This document shows positions 9,805-21,544 of a DNA stretch of 64,000 bases, one piece after another. Positions within the stretch are counted from its first letter, which is position 1; each line of letters begins with the position of its first letter. Below the pieces are notes generated by a model. It worked only from the letters and a program-made list of their open reading frames with translations, had not been told where the DNA came from and did not search any database. The position numbers and the translations under genes are program-made. Location of the stretch: the NCBI RefSeq assembly GCF_014898055.3, contig NW_023602073.1:23359784-23423783 (forward strand), read 5' to 3'. This DNA comes from Talpa occidentalis. Lineage: Eukaryota > Chordata > Mammalia > Eulipotyphla > Talpidae.

Positions 9805-10670
9805 TCATCCAGGAGGTGCGGGCTGGCAGCTGAGGGACTGGTCCCTCCTTCTTATGGAGAAGGGGACAATCCCTCTTCCAGGGCCGTCCTTCTTGCACCT
9901 GGGGGCACAGCCCAGGTGGATTTCTGGGTTGTGCACGATTTGTGCTCGGTCCAGTGTCCAGACTTGCTGCACCTGTCGCATGGGGCCGTGACAGGTTCTT
10001 TGTTCCTTCTCTAAACCTTCACTTTGGTCCCTACTATTAAAGATTTTAAAAGTCACTTCTAAAAACTGATGGAATGGAGTTTGGGGTCCCATGGCTAGTT
10101 TTTGGAATTTTCTGCAAATATCTGGTGTGAACTGACTAATACAACGAGTCCCCACAATCACCTCGCCCTCTCTTGTATTAGGACTGTGGTTTGTGAACTT
10201 GCGAATGGCTTCCACTAATCGCCCTTGAAAGCTGGGGCAATTTTCACCCGGTTTTCACCCGGTTCCTGAGTGATTTCCCTGATTTTTTCATAATTTACAT
10301 GCTTGGATACACACCTTTTCATTCCTTCTATGAGACAAGTGATCCTATGATCTCTCTGAGTTAGATCTGCCTGTCCCCTCTGACAGTTCCCATTACGGTC
10401 ATTGTTGGGACCCGCAACATTTCCCACACCCACACCATATTGGTTTGGCTGTCTGCTCGCCAGGTCATCGGCAAATTGTTGGCTTTCAACCCAGATTCTC
10501 TGCTTTTCTTCCACAGTACAACAGGTGGAGAGAATAATATGAATATCCTGCCAGGTTAGGTCAAATGCTAAGGCAAGAGCCTGAAACGCATCTGTAAACT
10601 TTCCAGGGTCCTCAGAAAATCTGACAAATCTTTCCTTACACCCTATTAGGGCAGTCATAGAGAAGGGCAC
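9805..10670 (-). pseudogene. Gammaretrovirus-like gag relic: capsid and nucleocapsid
   Basis: The frame 10215-10670 contains capsid-like sequence (GKFTDAFQAL, DLTWQDI, then an EEKQRIW stretch) typical of gammaretroviral p30. A second frame (9805-10215) continues into the capsid C-terminus. Nucleocapsid remnants follow: a C-x2-C-x4-H zinc-knuckle core is readable only in another frame near 9975-9925, and its last Cys is misplaced. A frameshift around 10215 and others disrupt it. It cannot make particles. Reverse transcriptase, RNase H and integrase are missing from this copy. Confidence 0.75.
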
Positions 10671-10689
10671 ATGACTCTAATAGTCCCAG

Positions 10690-11170
10690 AGTCTCCATTT
10701 GCCACCTCCTGGAGTGGGCAGGGTCTAGGCAAAGTAATGGTTTGAGGATGGTAAGGAGCCCCACTTCGAGTGTGCCTGGCAGGACTTGATTCTGTCAAAG
10801 AAGGCACAGTTCTGTAGGAGGGTGGTGGCTTCAGGGAGTCTAGGGGTGCCTCGAGTTCAAGGTGAGCTGGAGGCTCAAGAGTGACGGATGGAAGAGGCCT
10901 GGCAAGTGGAGGGTCATCTAGGATATCTGTAGAATCCTCCCCTTTTTGGCTTAAGGAGTCTATTTCGGCCAGGCATATTCGGCAAACTTTGCTGAGATTT
11001 GAGTCTTGCTGAAGGCCATAAAGGCCACAACATACGGGATCTTAATCCATTTATCATATTTTCTACAAAATGCATCTAATTGCAGAAGGTGGTAAAGTTT
11101 AAGGTTCCATTAATTGGCCACGCCTCTTGGCCTTGTCGCTTGTAGAGAGACCAGGCTGAATTACATTAGC
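10690..11170 (-). pseudogene. gag matrix/p12-like relic (copy 1)
   Basis: Minus-strand sequence around 11110-11000 encodes a degraded stretch resembling the C-terminus of gammaretroviral matrix (LQLDAFCRKYDKW). A proline-rich region full of stops follows and leads into the capsid relic. The homologous matrix piece in copy 2 lies at 54905-55072. Confidence 0.5.
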
Positions 11171-11179
11171 AGATTAAGT

Positions 11180-12330
11180 TTTGTGGTTTTTTTTAAAATC
11201 ATTGAGACCCAATAATTTCTTCCACTCGTTAAAGAGAGAACCCAGAGGAGAGTCCGTGGAAATGGAGGGAGCAGATCCCATCACGGGTCAGTGCCTGAAA
11301 GATTTGAATCTGTCCCAAACAGATTACAGTGAGGGCAGCCTCGGGCATGCTCCACAGAGGAGTAGTCCTATTTTTGTGGGTGTCCTGAGGAGGAACTTCC
11401 CAGGTTGAGAACCCCCAGGCCTCAACTTACCATCTGTCCCTGCCATTATCTCTCTGGGTGGAAGGAAGGCTGTCTCAGAATTCCTATTTAAGAAGGATAG
11501 CTTGCATTTGGCCCACTTATGGCTGATCTTACTACCATTTATTATCCGAGAGGAAATCTTGTCCCCATAGCAAGGGAAGGAGGCTCTCAAAGTACCGGTG
11601 ACAGGAAGGCACCTAAAAGACAACGATTCAGAGACGGGGAGCTTCCTGAGGGGGAGCTCTACCTGAGCAAGAAAAAGGCTGGCTGGGTTACTGGCTACTT
11701 AGGGTTTGTTGACTTGACAGAAATGAAGCAGTGGAAGGTTGTGCTTCAAGTTAGGAAAGAGCAGTAGTAGATGAGAGGTTGTAAAAATCAGGTCCAGGTC
11801 TCGTTGCTACAATTCTAAGAGGTGGAGAGCCATGGGGTGGGATATGCTGGTGCTTATCACGAGTTCCTGTGATGCTGCACCCTTTGTCTTGAGGTTGGTG
11901 GGACTCGAGCTAACCCGGGGTGCACACCAACTTATCCTCTCACGGCAGTCTTCTAGACAGTGGCAGCCGGCCCAAGTGGCCTCTTACATGGCTGAACTGT
12001 GCCCGCTATTTTTTCCAGCGACAGCAAGACCTGGTTTGAAAACAGAACTCAGGAGCCAGCGCTTTTCCTGAGGCAGAGAGGGAACAGCAGCTCAACTGAG
12101 ATTGCCAAGGTAGTGAGGCAAAGAGAGAGGCATGAGGTGTTCACCTGGTCGGGCCTAGGGCCACTGGAAGGCCATTGCCCCAGGATTTGGGACCCGTCAA
12201 AGAGTAACCTTGGCCTGAGCCCCTCAGTCCGTGTAGGCCAGCCAGGCAGTCGCTGAACACCAACTCCTCTCAGAAAAGGAGAGTTTGGAAGAGCATGAAG
12301 ATAGAGAAACTGGAGAAATCTTACTGATGC
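11180..12330 (-). pseudogene. Proviral leader and gag 5' region (copy 1)
   Basis: This lies between the primer-binding-site-like sequence at 12340-12356 and the matrix relic. About 11420-12040 matches 55390-55960 closely. Short open frames exist on both strands but none is convincing. I read it as untranslated leader plus degraded gag start. Confidence 0.4.
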
Positions 12331-12339
12331 CGTGAAAAA

Positions 12340-12356
12340 CCACGTGTTGGGCACCA
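12340..12356 (-). other. Candidate retroviral primer binding site
   Basis: On the minus strand TGGTGCCCAACACGTGG follows an LTR end (..CATCA) after three bases. It resembles a lysine-tRNA type site with a 2-base insertion and one change. This would be unusual for a gammaretrovirus-like gag, so the match is tentative. Confidence 0.4.
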
Positions 12357-12359
12357 AAA

Positions 12360-12563
12360 TGATGAGGTTTTTGGAGTTTGGAGTGCGGGTTCAGTCTGGA
12401 AAGGGGTCACCAGAGCTCCCGCTTCAGCGGCACATGGCAAACTCCCAGGCGAGTTTCTCCACGAGACAGAGACAGTAGTTCTATTTAAAGGGAAGGTTTA
12501 TTAGGAGAGGGACAGAAAAGCTAAGTACACTGGCATAGACACACGCGGGCAGGAGGAGCTGCT
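12360..12563 (-). mobile_element. Truncated 5' LTR (R-U5 part)
   Basis: It ends in CATCA next to the candidate primer site and has AATAAA on the minus strand near 12500. It is similar to 15600-15800. The U3 part is missing: homology stops within about 10 bases of the donor of the serpin exon at 12573, so the serpin exon stands where U3 should be. Confidence 0.55.
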
Positions 12564-12572
12564 GTAACTTAC

Positions 12573-12710
12573 AGAGAGGAATTCCCAAGACTTTTCTCCA
12601 AAGAACCGGTTGGCTGTTCTCAGCAAATCCTGGGTGCCGGGTCTGTTCACTTCAGTGAGAAGTGACTGGAGGCCCCGGTGAATGTCTTTCGCCGTGTTTA
12701 AACAAAGCGC
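12573..12710 (-). pseudogene. SERPINB9/B6-like exon 3, isolated
   Basis: A 138-base, 46-codon exon in phase 0 with acceptor ttctcaacag/GCG and donor CTCTCT/GTAAGT. The translation includes [14 protein letters not shown] and [12 protein letters not shown], the pattern of SERPINB9 and SERPINB6, and is clearly different from the SERPINB1 exon at 4545. No neighbouring exon of this gene was found in the window. It is the only trace of a second serpin paralogue. The intact frame and splice sites suggest recent arrival or recent loss of the partners. Confidence 0.85.
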
Positions 12711-12783
12711 CTGTTGAGAAAATAATGAAAGTGGGCAATAATGCGCTGTACAGCAGATTTTTACCATAAATGCTCCACAGCAT

Positions 12784-13018
12784 TTTCTTTTTCTTTTTTT
12801 AAAGATTTATTTATTTATGCATATAAGAGCTGGGGAACAGAACAGACAGGCTGACTGAAATACACTGCTGAGGGGATCAGATGATGAGGCAGAAGAGGTC
12901 TGCGCGCCAGACCTCATGTGGGTAGCTCCCTGGCGGGGGATGGAACTCGTGCTGCAGCGGCTGTGGACATCTTCATAGTGCTGCGTCTTAACCCCTTGCA
13001 CTACCAGGGCGGCCCCCC
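12784..13018 (-). mobile_element. tRNA-derived SINE
   Basis: Minus-oriented copy from the T-rich stretch to the ..ccagggcggccccc head. A piece is missing between the tail and the cagagacagagtgg region. The following 13020-13480 shows no recognisable feature. Confidence 0.8.
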
Positions 13019-13483
13019 TTTTTTATCTTGAAGCTCATAAATATTTCCAGCTGGAGGAAAATAGTTCCTGTTGCTCTCCATCCAAAATAAGTCCAACTAA
13101 AACAACTAGCTAAGTGTGTTCATGGCAGCAGATCAAACCTACTGGGAGAAAGCAGTGGGCCTGGGTTGCTGGCACACACAGCACACCACCGCCTGGGAGT
13201 GCTCGGGTTCCATCCTTTCCCATAAGGAACAATCCTCCCACCTGAGCCGCTGCGCAGTGTCAGGGAAGAGGAGCAGAAAGAAATCAGGAGTGTAAAGCTT
13301 CTGGGGCTGGTCTCCATGACACAATCTCAGTTCTGCGTATGAAGGATGGGGAAATAGGTCTCCTCCCCATTCTTCCTGAGGGAAGGGTGGATAATTTCAA
13401 GTTAAGGTAGGGTTTCAGGCTTACAAGAGGTTTTTTAATTCCCTTTACTCTAGAAGAGTGGAAGTTGACGGTGATACCGGAAT

Positions 13484-14191
13484 TGTCAGGCCTAGTCTCC
13501 CAGCCATGAACGGATCCCAGGCTGCAGGGCAGCGCTGAGCCCCAGCCACTAGACCCCCACGGGTTGGTGTCTCACGAAGCCGCAGCAGGAACTTCGCAGA
13601 CGCTCAGGCAAGCAAGTGAGAAGAGGCAGGTTTGTTTTGAGAAAGAAAAAGTTTATTGAGGAGAAAAAGAGCAGAAATAAATTGGGACTCCCAGGCCTGG
13701 GAGAGGCAAGGAAGCCAAAGTGGAGCTGTGTCTCAGGGAATATAGACCTTCTTTCCCTCATTATTCTAAAGCTCCACCTGTTTCTTTGTGATTGGTTAGT
13801 TCTCTGCTGTCTCACTTAATTTGCTACTGAGTGGGGGATCTTCACATTCCTTATCTAGCAGGTCTGTCTTTCCCCATTTGTTGCATCTTTATCTTTGTGG
13901 CCCAGTCCTCTGGATGGGCATCCCTGCATTGAAGTTAAACAGCTGCCCTTCTAAGTTGTCCATAAATTAAACCACTCTCCATTTCCCCAATCTCCGCCTC
14001 CCTTTACCACCTGAAGGAAACCAGGACTAGCATTAACATGTTGTCCTTAGTCCTGGAGTGTTTGTTTTTCCCAGTGGAATGGGTTACTTTCCCTTGGTTG
14101 TCCTTATCTCTGAAGCCTCCCTAAATTCTTCAGAGGTCCCCTCCTGCACTGTCCCTAAAACTGCCTAATTTCTAGCTTGCCCTGTGTCTCA
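13484..14191 (-). mobile_element. 3' LTR with adjacent polypurine tract
   Basis: On the minus strand it begins TGAGACACAGGG and ends GGCCTGACA (TG..CA). AATAAA lies about 165 bases before the 3' end (13650-13655 on plus as tttatt). A polypurine run (aaagggggaaa, 14192-14206) abuts the 5' end, as at a 3' LTR. The internal provirus should lie at higher coordinates but cannot be recognised there. Confidence 0.55.
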
Positions 14192-14939
14192 TTTCCCCCT
14201 TTACAGTGGAGCACCTAACTGCTGTTAGGACAAAGGACGTAGGTCTGATCAATGACTGTTTTCTGCTGAAAGTGGGGACGCTGAAAACACCATCCCACCC
14301 CAGCCCCCACAACCCCCAGCCCATAGTTCAAGGCATTCCTTAGAAATGAGGCCTCTCTCCTTCCAAGTCCCCTCACCCCTGACCCTCGCCCCCCAGGGCC
14401 TGCCTTCTGCCCCCTGAATACCTCTTCACCCTACACCTGGCCCACCCCCACCCCCTGCAGTCCAATCTCCTAGCTGGGGAGCCTCACAACAGTGAACAGA
14501 ACCAGTCTCCATGGCCCACATCTCCGCGTGCTGGAGGGAGGGAGCACAGCTGGGTCTTCCTCCTCCTCAAATGTCCAGAGCCTTTAGGATAAGCTCAAAG
14601 CCCTTTTGACCTAAATGGCTCACCCTCCACCTGTCCCTCCCGCTCCAGCCTCAGCCTGAAGCCATCCTGACCCCTTGGGGGCCCAGAGCCTTTGAAAATC
14701 AGATTCTCCCTCCTCCCATCCCGCACTGGTCTCCTTCCCACCAGGACCGCTGCCCCTCCCCGTGGTGAGCCCTTCTCTCCTCTGTGGGAAGCTGGAGGCT
14801 CCGACTGCCAGCGCCTGTTCTACCAGCCGGGAAGACGCTCAGAAAAGAAAAGAATTCCATGGTTGCATTTGCAACCACAGCGGGGTGATGTTAGCAGGAC
14901 AGAGGAGGTGCTCAGATCCCCGATGGGGAGAGAGGGGAA

Positions 14940-15345
14940 GACCAAGGGTCTAGGGGCGAGGATCCCCGCCAGGGGGCGAGGCCCGCTGGGCACCACCCGC
15001 CCCAGGGCCAGTGACCCTTAGTCTGCGCCACTGAGCAGCGGCCACGGCCCGGGAGCGGCATTTCTGTGCATGGAGATCGCACCGCCTTCTCGGGGTGCGC
15101 GTGCCCCGAGGCGCTCCCCAGCTCCCGCCTAGCCCCCTGCCCAGCCGGGCACCCACCTGGTTCTGTCGCCCCTGCACTCCTTCCCCGTGGCCGCGTAGAA
15201 GCCGAATCTTCGGGGCTTCAGGTGCAGAAATCCAGCGAGAGCCCCAGGTGCTTTCCCCGCCCAGCGCGGGTCTCGGGTCCCCTCCCGGGGGGACTTCCTG
15301 CTGGGGCGGGGCGGCCGGAGCAGGGCAGGTCCCAGAAAAGGAGTG
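14940..15345 (-). promoter_or_regulatory. CpG-rich segment, possible promoter and noncoding first exon
   Basis: This is the most CpG-dense stretch in the window. On the minus strand CAG/GTGGGT (GT at 15156-15155) is a good splice donor. The donor is kept in the duplicate (GT at 17485-17484), although CpGs there have decayed. It could be the first exon of a clade-B serpin, consistent with its orientation relative to the exon at 12573. I see no direct proof of transcription. Confidence 0.35.
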
Positions 15346-15589
15346 AGAGGTTGGGTTAGAAGGGGCTGTGGTCTTCATCCCAGGCCTCGTCTTGCACAGA
15401 TGAGGTTCCCTAGAATAAAGCCTTTGTTCCAGATCTCTGTGGAGCTGGTTAGCAGTCAGCAGCCCATTGGATTGCTGAGTGACCAGCACAGAAACTGAAC
15501 CGACTGGCTCCTCCTCCCTGGGGCCAGGCAGACCCGCCTAAACCTCCTGCCAGAGCGCAGAGCTGAAGCTACTGGAAGCTGGCTCGTGT

Positions 15590-16500
15590 TTTTTGGAGTT
15601 GTTGGGTTGGGAGTGCGGTGTCTTTGGGTTCACTCTGGGGAAGGTTTCACCAGAGCTCCCCCTTCACCAGCACCGGCGGGCTCGGAGGTGAATTTCTCCA
15701 CAAGACAGAGATGTTAGTTATATCCAAAAGGGCAGGTTTATTATAAAAGAGAAGAGGAGAATAAAGGACACTTGCATAGACACAAGTTGGGGGTGGGGGG
15801 CAGAAGGAGCTCCCCTGAAAGGGATAGGTGTGCTGAGAGAGGCCTGCATGCTCTCAGTTCAGGCCGCAGGCTGGCCTTGAGGCAACCCCGAGCTGCTTCC
15901 TCTGAGGGAGGTCAGTGAAATCCTGGCAGGTTCAGGTCAGGTTCAGGTTGCCAGCAGGCAGGGAGGCTGCTGCCCTGCAGAGGGAGAGAGTTGGTAGAAA
16001 GAGGCACGTGCATAGTCACAGGTGGGCAGAGGGAGTGCTGCCCCGAGCCTGTGCAGAGACTGCACTGATACAGTCCTTTTCTCTTTGGGAGGGTCACTCC
16101 GTGGAGCCCCCTGCTTGATGCTGATGTTGGGTAACAGGCAAAACTAGAAAGGGACCAGAGATGCAAGAGTGGGGCCCAATCTCCATCTTTACCCTCAGGT
16201 CTGTGCTCCGTACAACCCTACAGCATCTGCTACCTGCTTGGGCCTTATGCCTAGGGACATGGCACTGGCTCTAAGGATCTTGATTTCTACAGCTGGGCTA
16301 ATTGACACATTAATCCCCTCCGCCCGGACCTCCTTGTGTGAATCAGGTGTAGACTTGGAGGTCTCCTTTAGGGTTTCTATTCTCTCCTCCATCAGAAAAG
16401 CAGAGAACAGAGAAGGGTCAAATAGAAAGAACAGACCCGGCAGGGGAAATGGTGCAAAACCAGGCAGGTAAGAGAAAACCTGTGACCTCAGGAAGGTTGC
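15590..16500 (-). mobile_element. LTR-like sequence, partial and internally repeated
   Basis: 15600-15800 resembles the R-U5 piece at 12360-12563, including AATAAACC on the minus strand near 15740. The motif gcatagac/tcaca followed by ggcagaggga recurs at about 15770 and 16010, which indicates internal duplication. A minus frame at 16195-16380 is open but not recognised. Confidence 0.4.
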
Positions 16501-17459
16501 AAGTTCAAAGGGACCAAAGTTTAATCTGAAAACACCATCCCCCATGCCCAGCCCCCACAGGCCCCAGCCCATAGTTCAAGGCATTCCTTAGAAATGAGGA
16601 CTCTCTCCTTCCACCTCCCTTCACCCTGACCCTCACCCCCAGGGCCTGCCTTCTGTCTCCTGAATACCTCTTCCCCCTACACCCTGCAGTCCAGTCTCCT
16701 AGCTGGGGAGCCTCAGAACAGTGAACAGAACCAGTCTCCAAGGCCCACATCTCTGCGTGCTGGAGGGAGGGAGCACAGCTGGGTCTTTCTCCCTCCTCAA
16801 ATGTCCAGAGCCTTTAGGATGAGCTCAAAGCCCTTTTGACCTAAATGGCTCACCCTCCACCTGCCCCTCCCGCTCCAGCCTCAGCTGAAGCCATCCTGAC
16901 TCCTTGGGGGCCCAGAGCCTTTGAAAATCAGTTTCTCCTCCTCCCATCCCCCATTGGTTTCCTTCCCACTGGACCTGCCCCTCCCCATGGTAAGCCCTTC
17001 TCTCCTCTTTGGGAAGCTGGAGGCAAGGACTGCCGGGCACCTGTTCTACCAGCTGGGAAGACGCTCAGAAAAGAAAAGAATTCCATGGATTTGAGTGGAA
17101 TTACTGAACATGTTAGGAAGCTTGGATTTGTAGCCAGAGAGTGGTGATGTTAGCAGGACAGAGGAGGTGCTCAGATCCCCCAGAGATGGGAGGACAAAGG
17201 GCCATGGGGGGAGGATCCCACCTAGGGGTCGAGGTGCGCTGGGGAAGGGCGAGCACCAGGGCGAGCGTCCCTTAACTTCTGAGCCACTGACCAGCGGCCT
17301 TGGCCCGGAGCTGGTATTTCTGTAAACATGGAGATCACACCGCCTAATGGGGTGCTCGTGCACCGAGGCGCTCCCAGGGCCCAGGGTCTCAGGTGCGGGT
17401 CGCTAGGAGACAGTCTGGGGCTTAGGGATCACGCCCCTCCAGGTCCCCAACTCCCACCC

Positions 17460-17875
17460 CGTGCCCTGCCCAGCTGGGCACCCACCTGGCAGTGTTACCC
17501 ACATGGCACTGTCACCCCCCTGGCACTGTCATAGCCGTCGCCACCGTGTTCCTCCCTCTGTTTCACCCAGTCCAGGACCAAGAAGCAAGTGCAGCTTCTT
17601 CACATGTCTCTGCTCCACGAGCCTCCTCCAGGTCTCCTTCTGGCTCCATCCTGCTTCCTTCCTTCCTCAGTCTCCTCTCCAGCCTCTTCTCCACCCTGCT
17701 CAGCTCCAACCTCCCTTGGGTGGGGCAGGGAACCTGGAAACTCCCCCTTTCCTGGGGACCACCCTGTTACCGTGGGGAGAAGATGAGGGTGAAGCCAGTT
17801 TCAGAGATTGAAGAATTCACCAGAGACAGAGTAGAAAACAAACAGGTGGATTTATTGAAATATACTGTTAAGGGG
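17460..17875. other. GC-rich spacer with a SINE scrap, no gene seen
   Basis: 17460-17800 is C-rich with a short direct repeat (tggcactgtcac). 17808-17872 is a minus-oriented SINE fragment (gaattcaccagagacagagt). Open frames of over 100 codons here are due to low stop density. Confidence 0.5.
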
Positions 17876-18153
17876 GGCCTCCCGGGTGGTGTAGGGGTTA
17901 AGTCTCAGCACGATAACTATTGCAGCCACTGCAGCATGAGTTTGATCCCCAACCAGGAAGCTGACCCATGTGGTACCAGAGACCTCTCCTGTCTCTCCTG
18001 CTGCTCCCCTCAGCAGTGTATTTCAGTAGATCCCACTGTTCTGCACCCCACTCTGTCTCTGGTGAATCCTCTCACCCACCACACACACATACCTCTGGCC
18101 TGAACCCCAGGTCTTGTATGCATAAATAAATAAAATAAATCTTTCAAAAAAAA
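17876..18153 (+). mobile_element. tRNA-derived SINE
   Basis: Complete plus-oriented element. A related element holds the same position before the duplicated segment at 50010 (SINE 49754-50016), so the insertion predates that duplication. Confidence 0.85.
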
Positions 18154-18154
18154 A

Positions 18155-19380
18155 TCCCCCAGACCCTCACCCATGGTGCCAATCTTATCAACAAGGTGTT
18201 GCACTGATCAGTCTCCGGGATGCAAAATCATACCTCAGTCAACAGCCCCAGGGCGTCCCCATTATACCTCTGATGTGTACACAATGTCCCCGGGCCATCA
18301 AGGGGGCTGCTCTTGTTTAATTTGAAAGGAGCCTTGTAGGATCTGGTATTTTACATTCTTCTCGATCATATAACTGATTGACTGGGCCGTTCTGACCTTG
18401 TACTGCAGGACAGACCACATGCAAGAAGAATGGCAGCCAAGCAGGCCGTTCAATCTAGCAGACCCACTAATCCCCCCACCCAGGGGTGCCAACAACCACC
18501 CTGAAGGGCCCTCATTGCCCACTGCACTGGATGACACCCCCATACCCTGGGTTTGATGTGCTCGGTGCTCTCAGCGCGTGCAGTGAACCATGGAAGTTGA
18601 GGCAATGGCTGTGTCCCCCAAATTCCATCCTTCCTAGCATTGGGTATCCCCATGAGTCCCCCTTCTGGCAGGGGGGAACAGTGTAATCAACTGTGAATGC
18701 TCCTCATTCCCAGGGTGATTATCCTGGCTACTCCTTGCTCAGGACACCAAGGACATGCTGATACCACATTACCCAAGTCAGTGTGTCTCAAGGGTGACCT
18801 GGCACTGTGGGGACCCGCCATCCCACCTGGGGGCAGCAGAGGGCGCTCTTCTGTGCCCCGACCTGCTGTAGCTCCTGGGGGCTCACAGCCAGGGCTCCCC
18901 CCTGACTAGGACACCTACTTCCTGATGCAGTAGAGAACATGAGCCAAGAACAGCAGGGACCAGCTCAGAGTCTTGCAGGTGAAGCCCTTGTCCCCACCAG
19001 GGCTGATCCGTGACCATCCACACCTCTGAGTCCACACCTAAGACAAAAGAGCCAAGTCTCAGTACAAAGGGCTGACCAGCCAGGCCTCAACAGAGCAGCA
19101 GCCACTGGCGAGGGCTCCTTCTTGTTCCAGCCACACACTGTCGCTGGCGGGTTGGAGATGAACTGTGAGGACCATCCTGTCCCGGTCTACAGGGGCCACC
19201 CCAGGAAAAGGGGGGAGTGTTAGGAAGGTGTCCATACTGGCAGGGCACAGTAGTGCCTGATTTCTAGAAGCTGGGGAGAAGGGTGCCCCCAGCACCCACT
19301 CTTCACCTAATGCATGTCCAACAATGTTCCCTTGGGTTACTCTAAGAGTTGAGGGTTCTACATCCTCCATGTAAACCCAT
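18155..19380. repeat. Low-copy duplicated segment (pair with 50010-51130)
   Basis: The matching starts at agaccctcac and includes caaggtgttgcactgatcag and atggcagccaagca. Several small indels separate the copies. No conserved coding frame was found. Confidence 0.85.
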
Positions 19381-20660
19381 GATCCACTTTCAGTTCCCCT
19401 TTGTGTGAGAGGCGAGGGGGTCAGTCCCAGTCCCCAGGGTGGGGCTGGCCTGGGGCTGCAGGAGCTGGCAGGGCCCTCACTGGGGAGAAGCAGCTGTACC
19501 CAGAATAACAGAATGAAGTGGGGAGACCTGGAATATAAATATGGTCATTGGGGCCAATCCTAGCTGTCACCTCTCCTTGGGGCTCTGCCCCCCTCAAACT
19601 TCCGTCTGAGTCTCTTCTCACTCTCTCATTGGTGTGTGTTGTGGACATGAAGTTCAGTTGTATTCTCTGCCACTGTCCTGGACACTCTCTTCCCCAATGA
19701 TCCCCTACACCCCCCCTTGTTTATTAATGTCTCCCAGTGCCTCTTTTACTTTGTCTTATTGTCCACTAGCTAAATCCAGTGTGTTTTATTTCATTGCTTT
19801 ACTGCTCACATTTCCCTGGACTCACTCCATTGCTCCATGGCTGCCTGTCAAGGCAATATGTTGCAGTGAACATATTGCACAGTGTGGACTCACCCGGCCC
19901 CCTATGGACAGGCATTTGGCTGTTGCAGGGACCATGGGCTGCTGTTGTCATGGGCTGGAGTAAACACTGCACAGCATATGGCTATTTGGGCTGATACTGG
20001 ATCACTCTGATGGACCCTGATGGCTATAATTAGCTAATAGGTCGAGTGGTGTAAGGGAAAAATATATAAGTTTTTTCTATTTATCAATTACTTCAAAGTG
20101 ATCTAAAGTAGCTCATCAATACTGTTTAGTTCTACAGAAATCTAACCCCCCCTTTTTTTATTAATGTCTCCCAGTGTTTGTTTTACTTGGTCTTATTGCC
20201 CACTAGCTAAATCCACTATTTTTTTTTTTTCATTGCTTTACTGCACCCTGGACTCGTTCCATTGCTCCATCACTGCCTGTCATGGTTCCTTGTGATGAGC
20301 ATATTTGCACAGTGTGGACCCTTGACCCGGTCCCTTGTGGACAGGCATTCGGGCTGTTCCAGGGATCACGGGCTGCTGTTGTCATGGGGCTGGAATAAAC
20401 CCTGCACAGCATGTGGCTTTTGGGGTTGATAGTGTGATGAATTATGGACAGACAACCAAGAGTGGGACTTTGGGTCATATGGTATCTCCATTTTAATTTC
20501 AATGCAGCCCACTTTCCACAGTGGCCACACCAGCTTACGTCCAGGGGAATTTTGTCCTGCTTCTCCCCGTCCTCCAACACTTTTTGTCAGGGGGCATTTT
20601 AATAGGGCCATTCTCACAGATGTGAGCTGGTGTCTCACTGTGTTTTGACCCTGAAAGAAC
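19380..20660 (-). mobile_element. Old LINE-1 fragments, tandemly duplicated
   Basis: Antisense L1 ORF2/3' sequence is recognisable near 20440-20650 (gggtcatatggtatctcc, then ccacagtggccacacc). A roughly 290-base piece occurs twice (about 19700-20000 and 20145-20440), starting at ttattaatgtctcccagtg. The homologous region 35870-36740 has it once, so the tandem copy arose in unit B. The minus frame 19421-19648 is open in both copies. Confidence 0.6.
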
Positions 20661-20815
20661 TTAGTCCAATTTACCTTCAACAATGTCCAAAAGACGAGAA
20701 ATATCTAACAATGGCTGAGTGCATGTGAGTCTCCTCCTCAGCTATCACTCCCACCACAAGCTCATGAAGAAATTCTCGTACATTATCTTCTAAAAATGCT
20801 GGTTTGGGTCCTCCC

Positions 20816-21070
20816 TGTAGTGCAAGGGGTCATGTCAGCACTGGGAAGCTGTCTGCAGCCTCTGCAGCATGAGTTCTATCCCTGGCCGGCCAGAGAGCTA
20901 CCCACATGGCACAGCAGACCTCTCCTGTCTTGCCCACTGCTCCCCTCAGCAGTGTAATTCAATCTGCCTGTTCAGATCCCTGCTCTGTCTCTGGTGAATC
21001 CTCTCACCCCCTGCACCTCTGGCCAGTACCCCAGTTCCTGTATGCATAAATAAATAAATCCTAAAAAAAA
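20816..21070 (+). mobile_element. tRNA-derived SINE
   Basis: Flanked by aaaaatgctggttt (20802-20815) and aaaaatgctggctt (21071-21084). The orthologous element in unit C is at 36855-37107, so it predates the unit B/C duplication. Confidence 0.88.
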
Positions 21071-21084
21071 AAAAATGCTGGCTT

Positions 21085-21540
21085 TTCTTAGTTCTACAGT
21101 CCTTCTGTTATTCATGTTTGCTTGAGTTTTAAGGCAGGAATCAATGTGAATTTTTGTCCACGTATGATCCCAAAGGACCCAGAACTATCCTTGGGAAGTT
21201 TCTCCTTTCATTCCACCATGAATTGCCACGCAGAGAGCCCCATCTTCCAACAAGACCACATAAGCCAGCCACTGCCATAGCAACCAGTGTCATAATGGAT
21301 GTGGGGAGTCTTTATGAGAAAACACCCGAGTAGTGGGGGGGAAGCTAAGATCTTTGCCTCCCAGTTGCTTAACAGTCTTTCCTACTCCATTTTTCTTTTG
21401 GTAGTTTCTTGGCATCTTTATGGGAACCCCCACTTCTTGACTCCATGGGACCTCATGAGAGCTACACAAGGGTCAGATAAAGGAGAACACAACAGGGAGC
21501 ACAGGGGATTGCCAGGCAGCTCTTCAAGTAATGTTCTGAA
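21085..21540. repeat. Unique-looking spacer shared with unit C
   Basis: It matches 37430-37890 with small differences. It holds no exon or RNA gene that I can recognise. Confidence 0.6.
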
Positions 21541-21544
21541 CTAA

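Larger units (their letters stand above)
14279..17450. repeat. Direct duplication pair 14279-15200 / 16525-17450
   Basis: Both halves start at gaaaacaccatcc and include agcccatagttcaaggcattcc, the Gly/Pro-rich C-tracts and tgtccagagcctttagga. They are separated by about 1.3 kb that contains LTR-like sequence (15590-16500). Long open frames in this GC-rich DNA are not conserved between the halves. Confidence 0.8.

Noticed and set aside
17492..18103. 203-codon plus-strand open frame
   Set aside because: It runs through C-rich low-stop DNA into a SINE and is not conserved in a paralogue.
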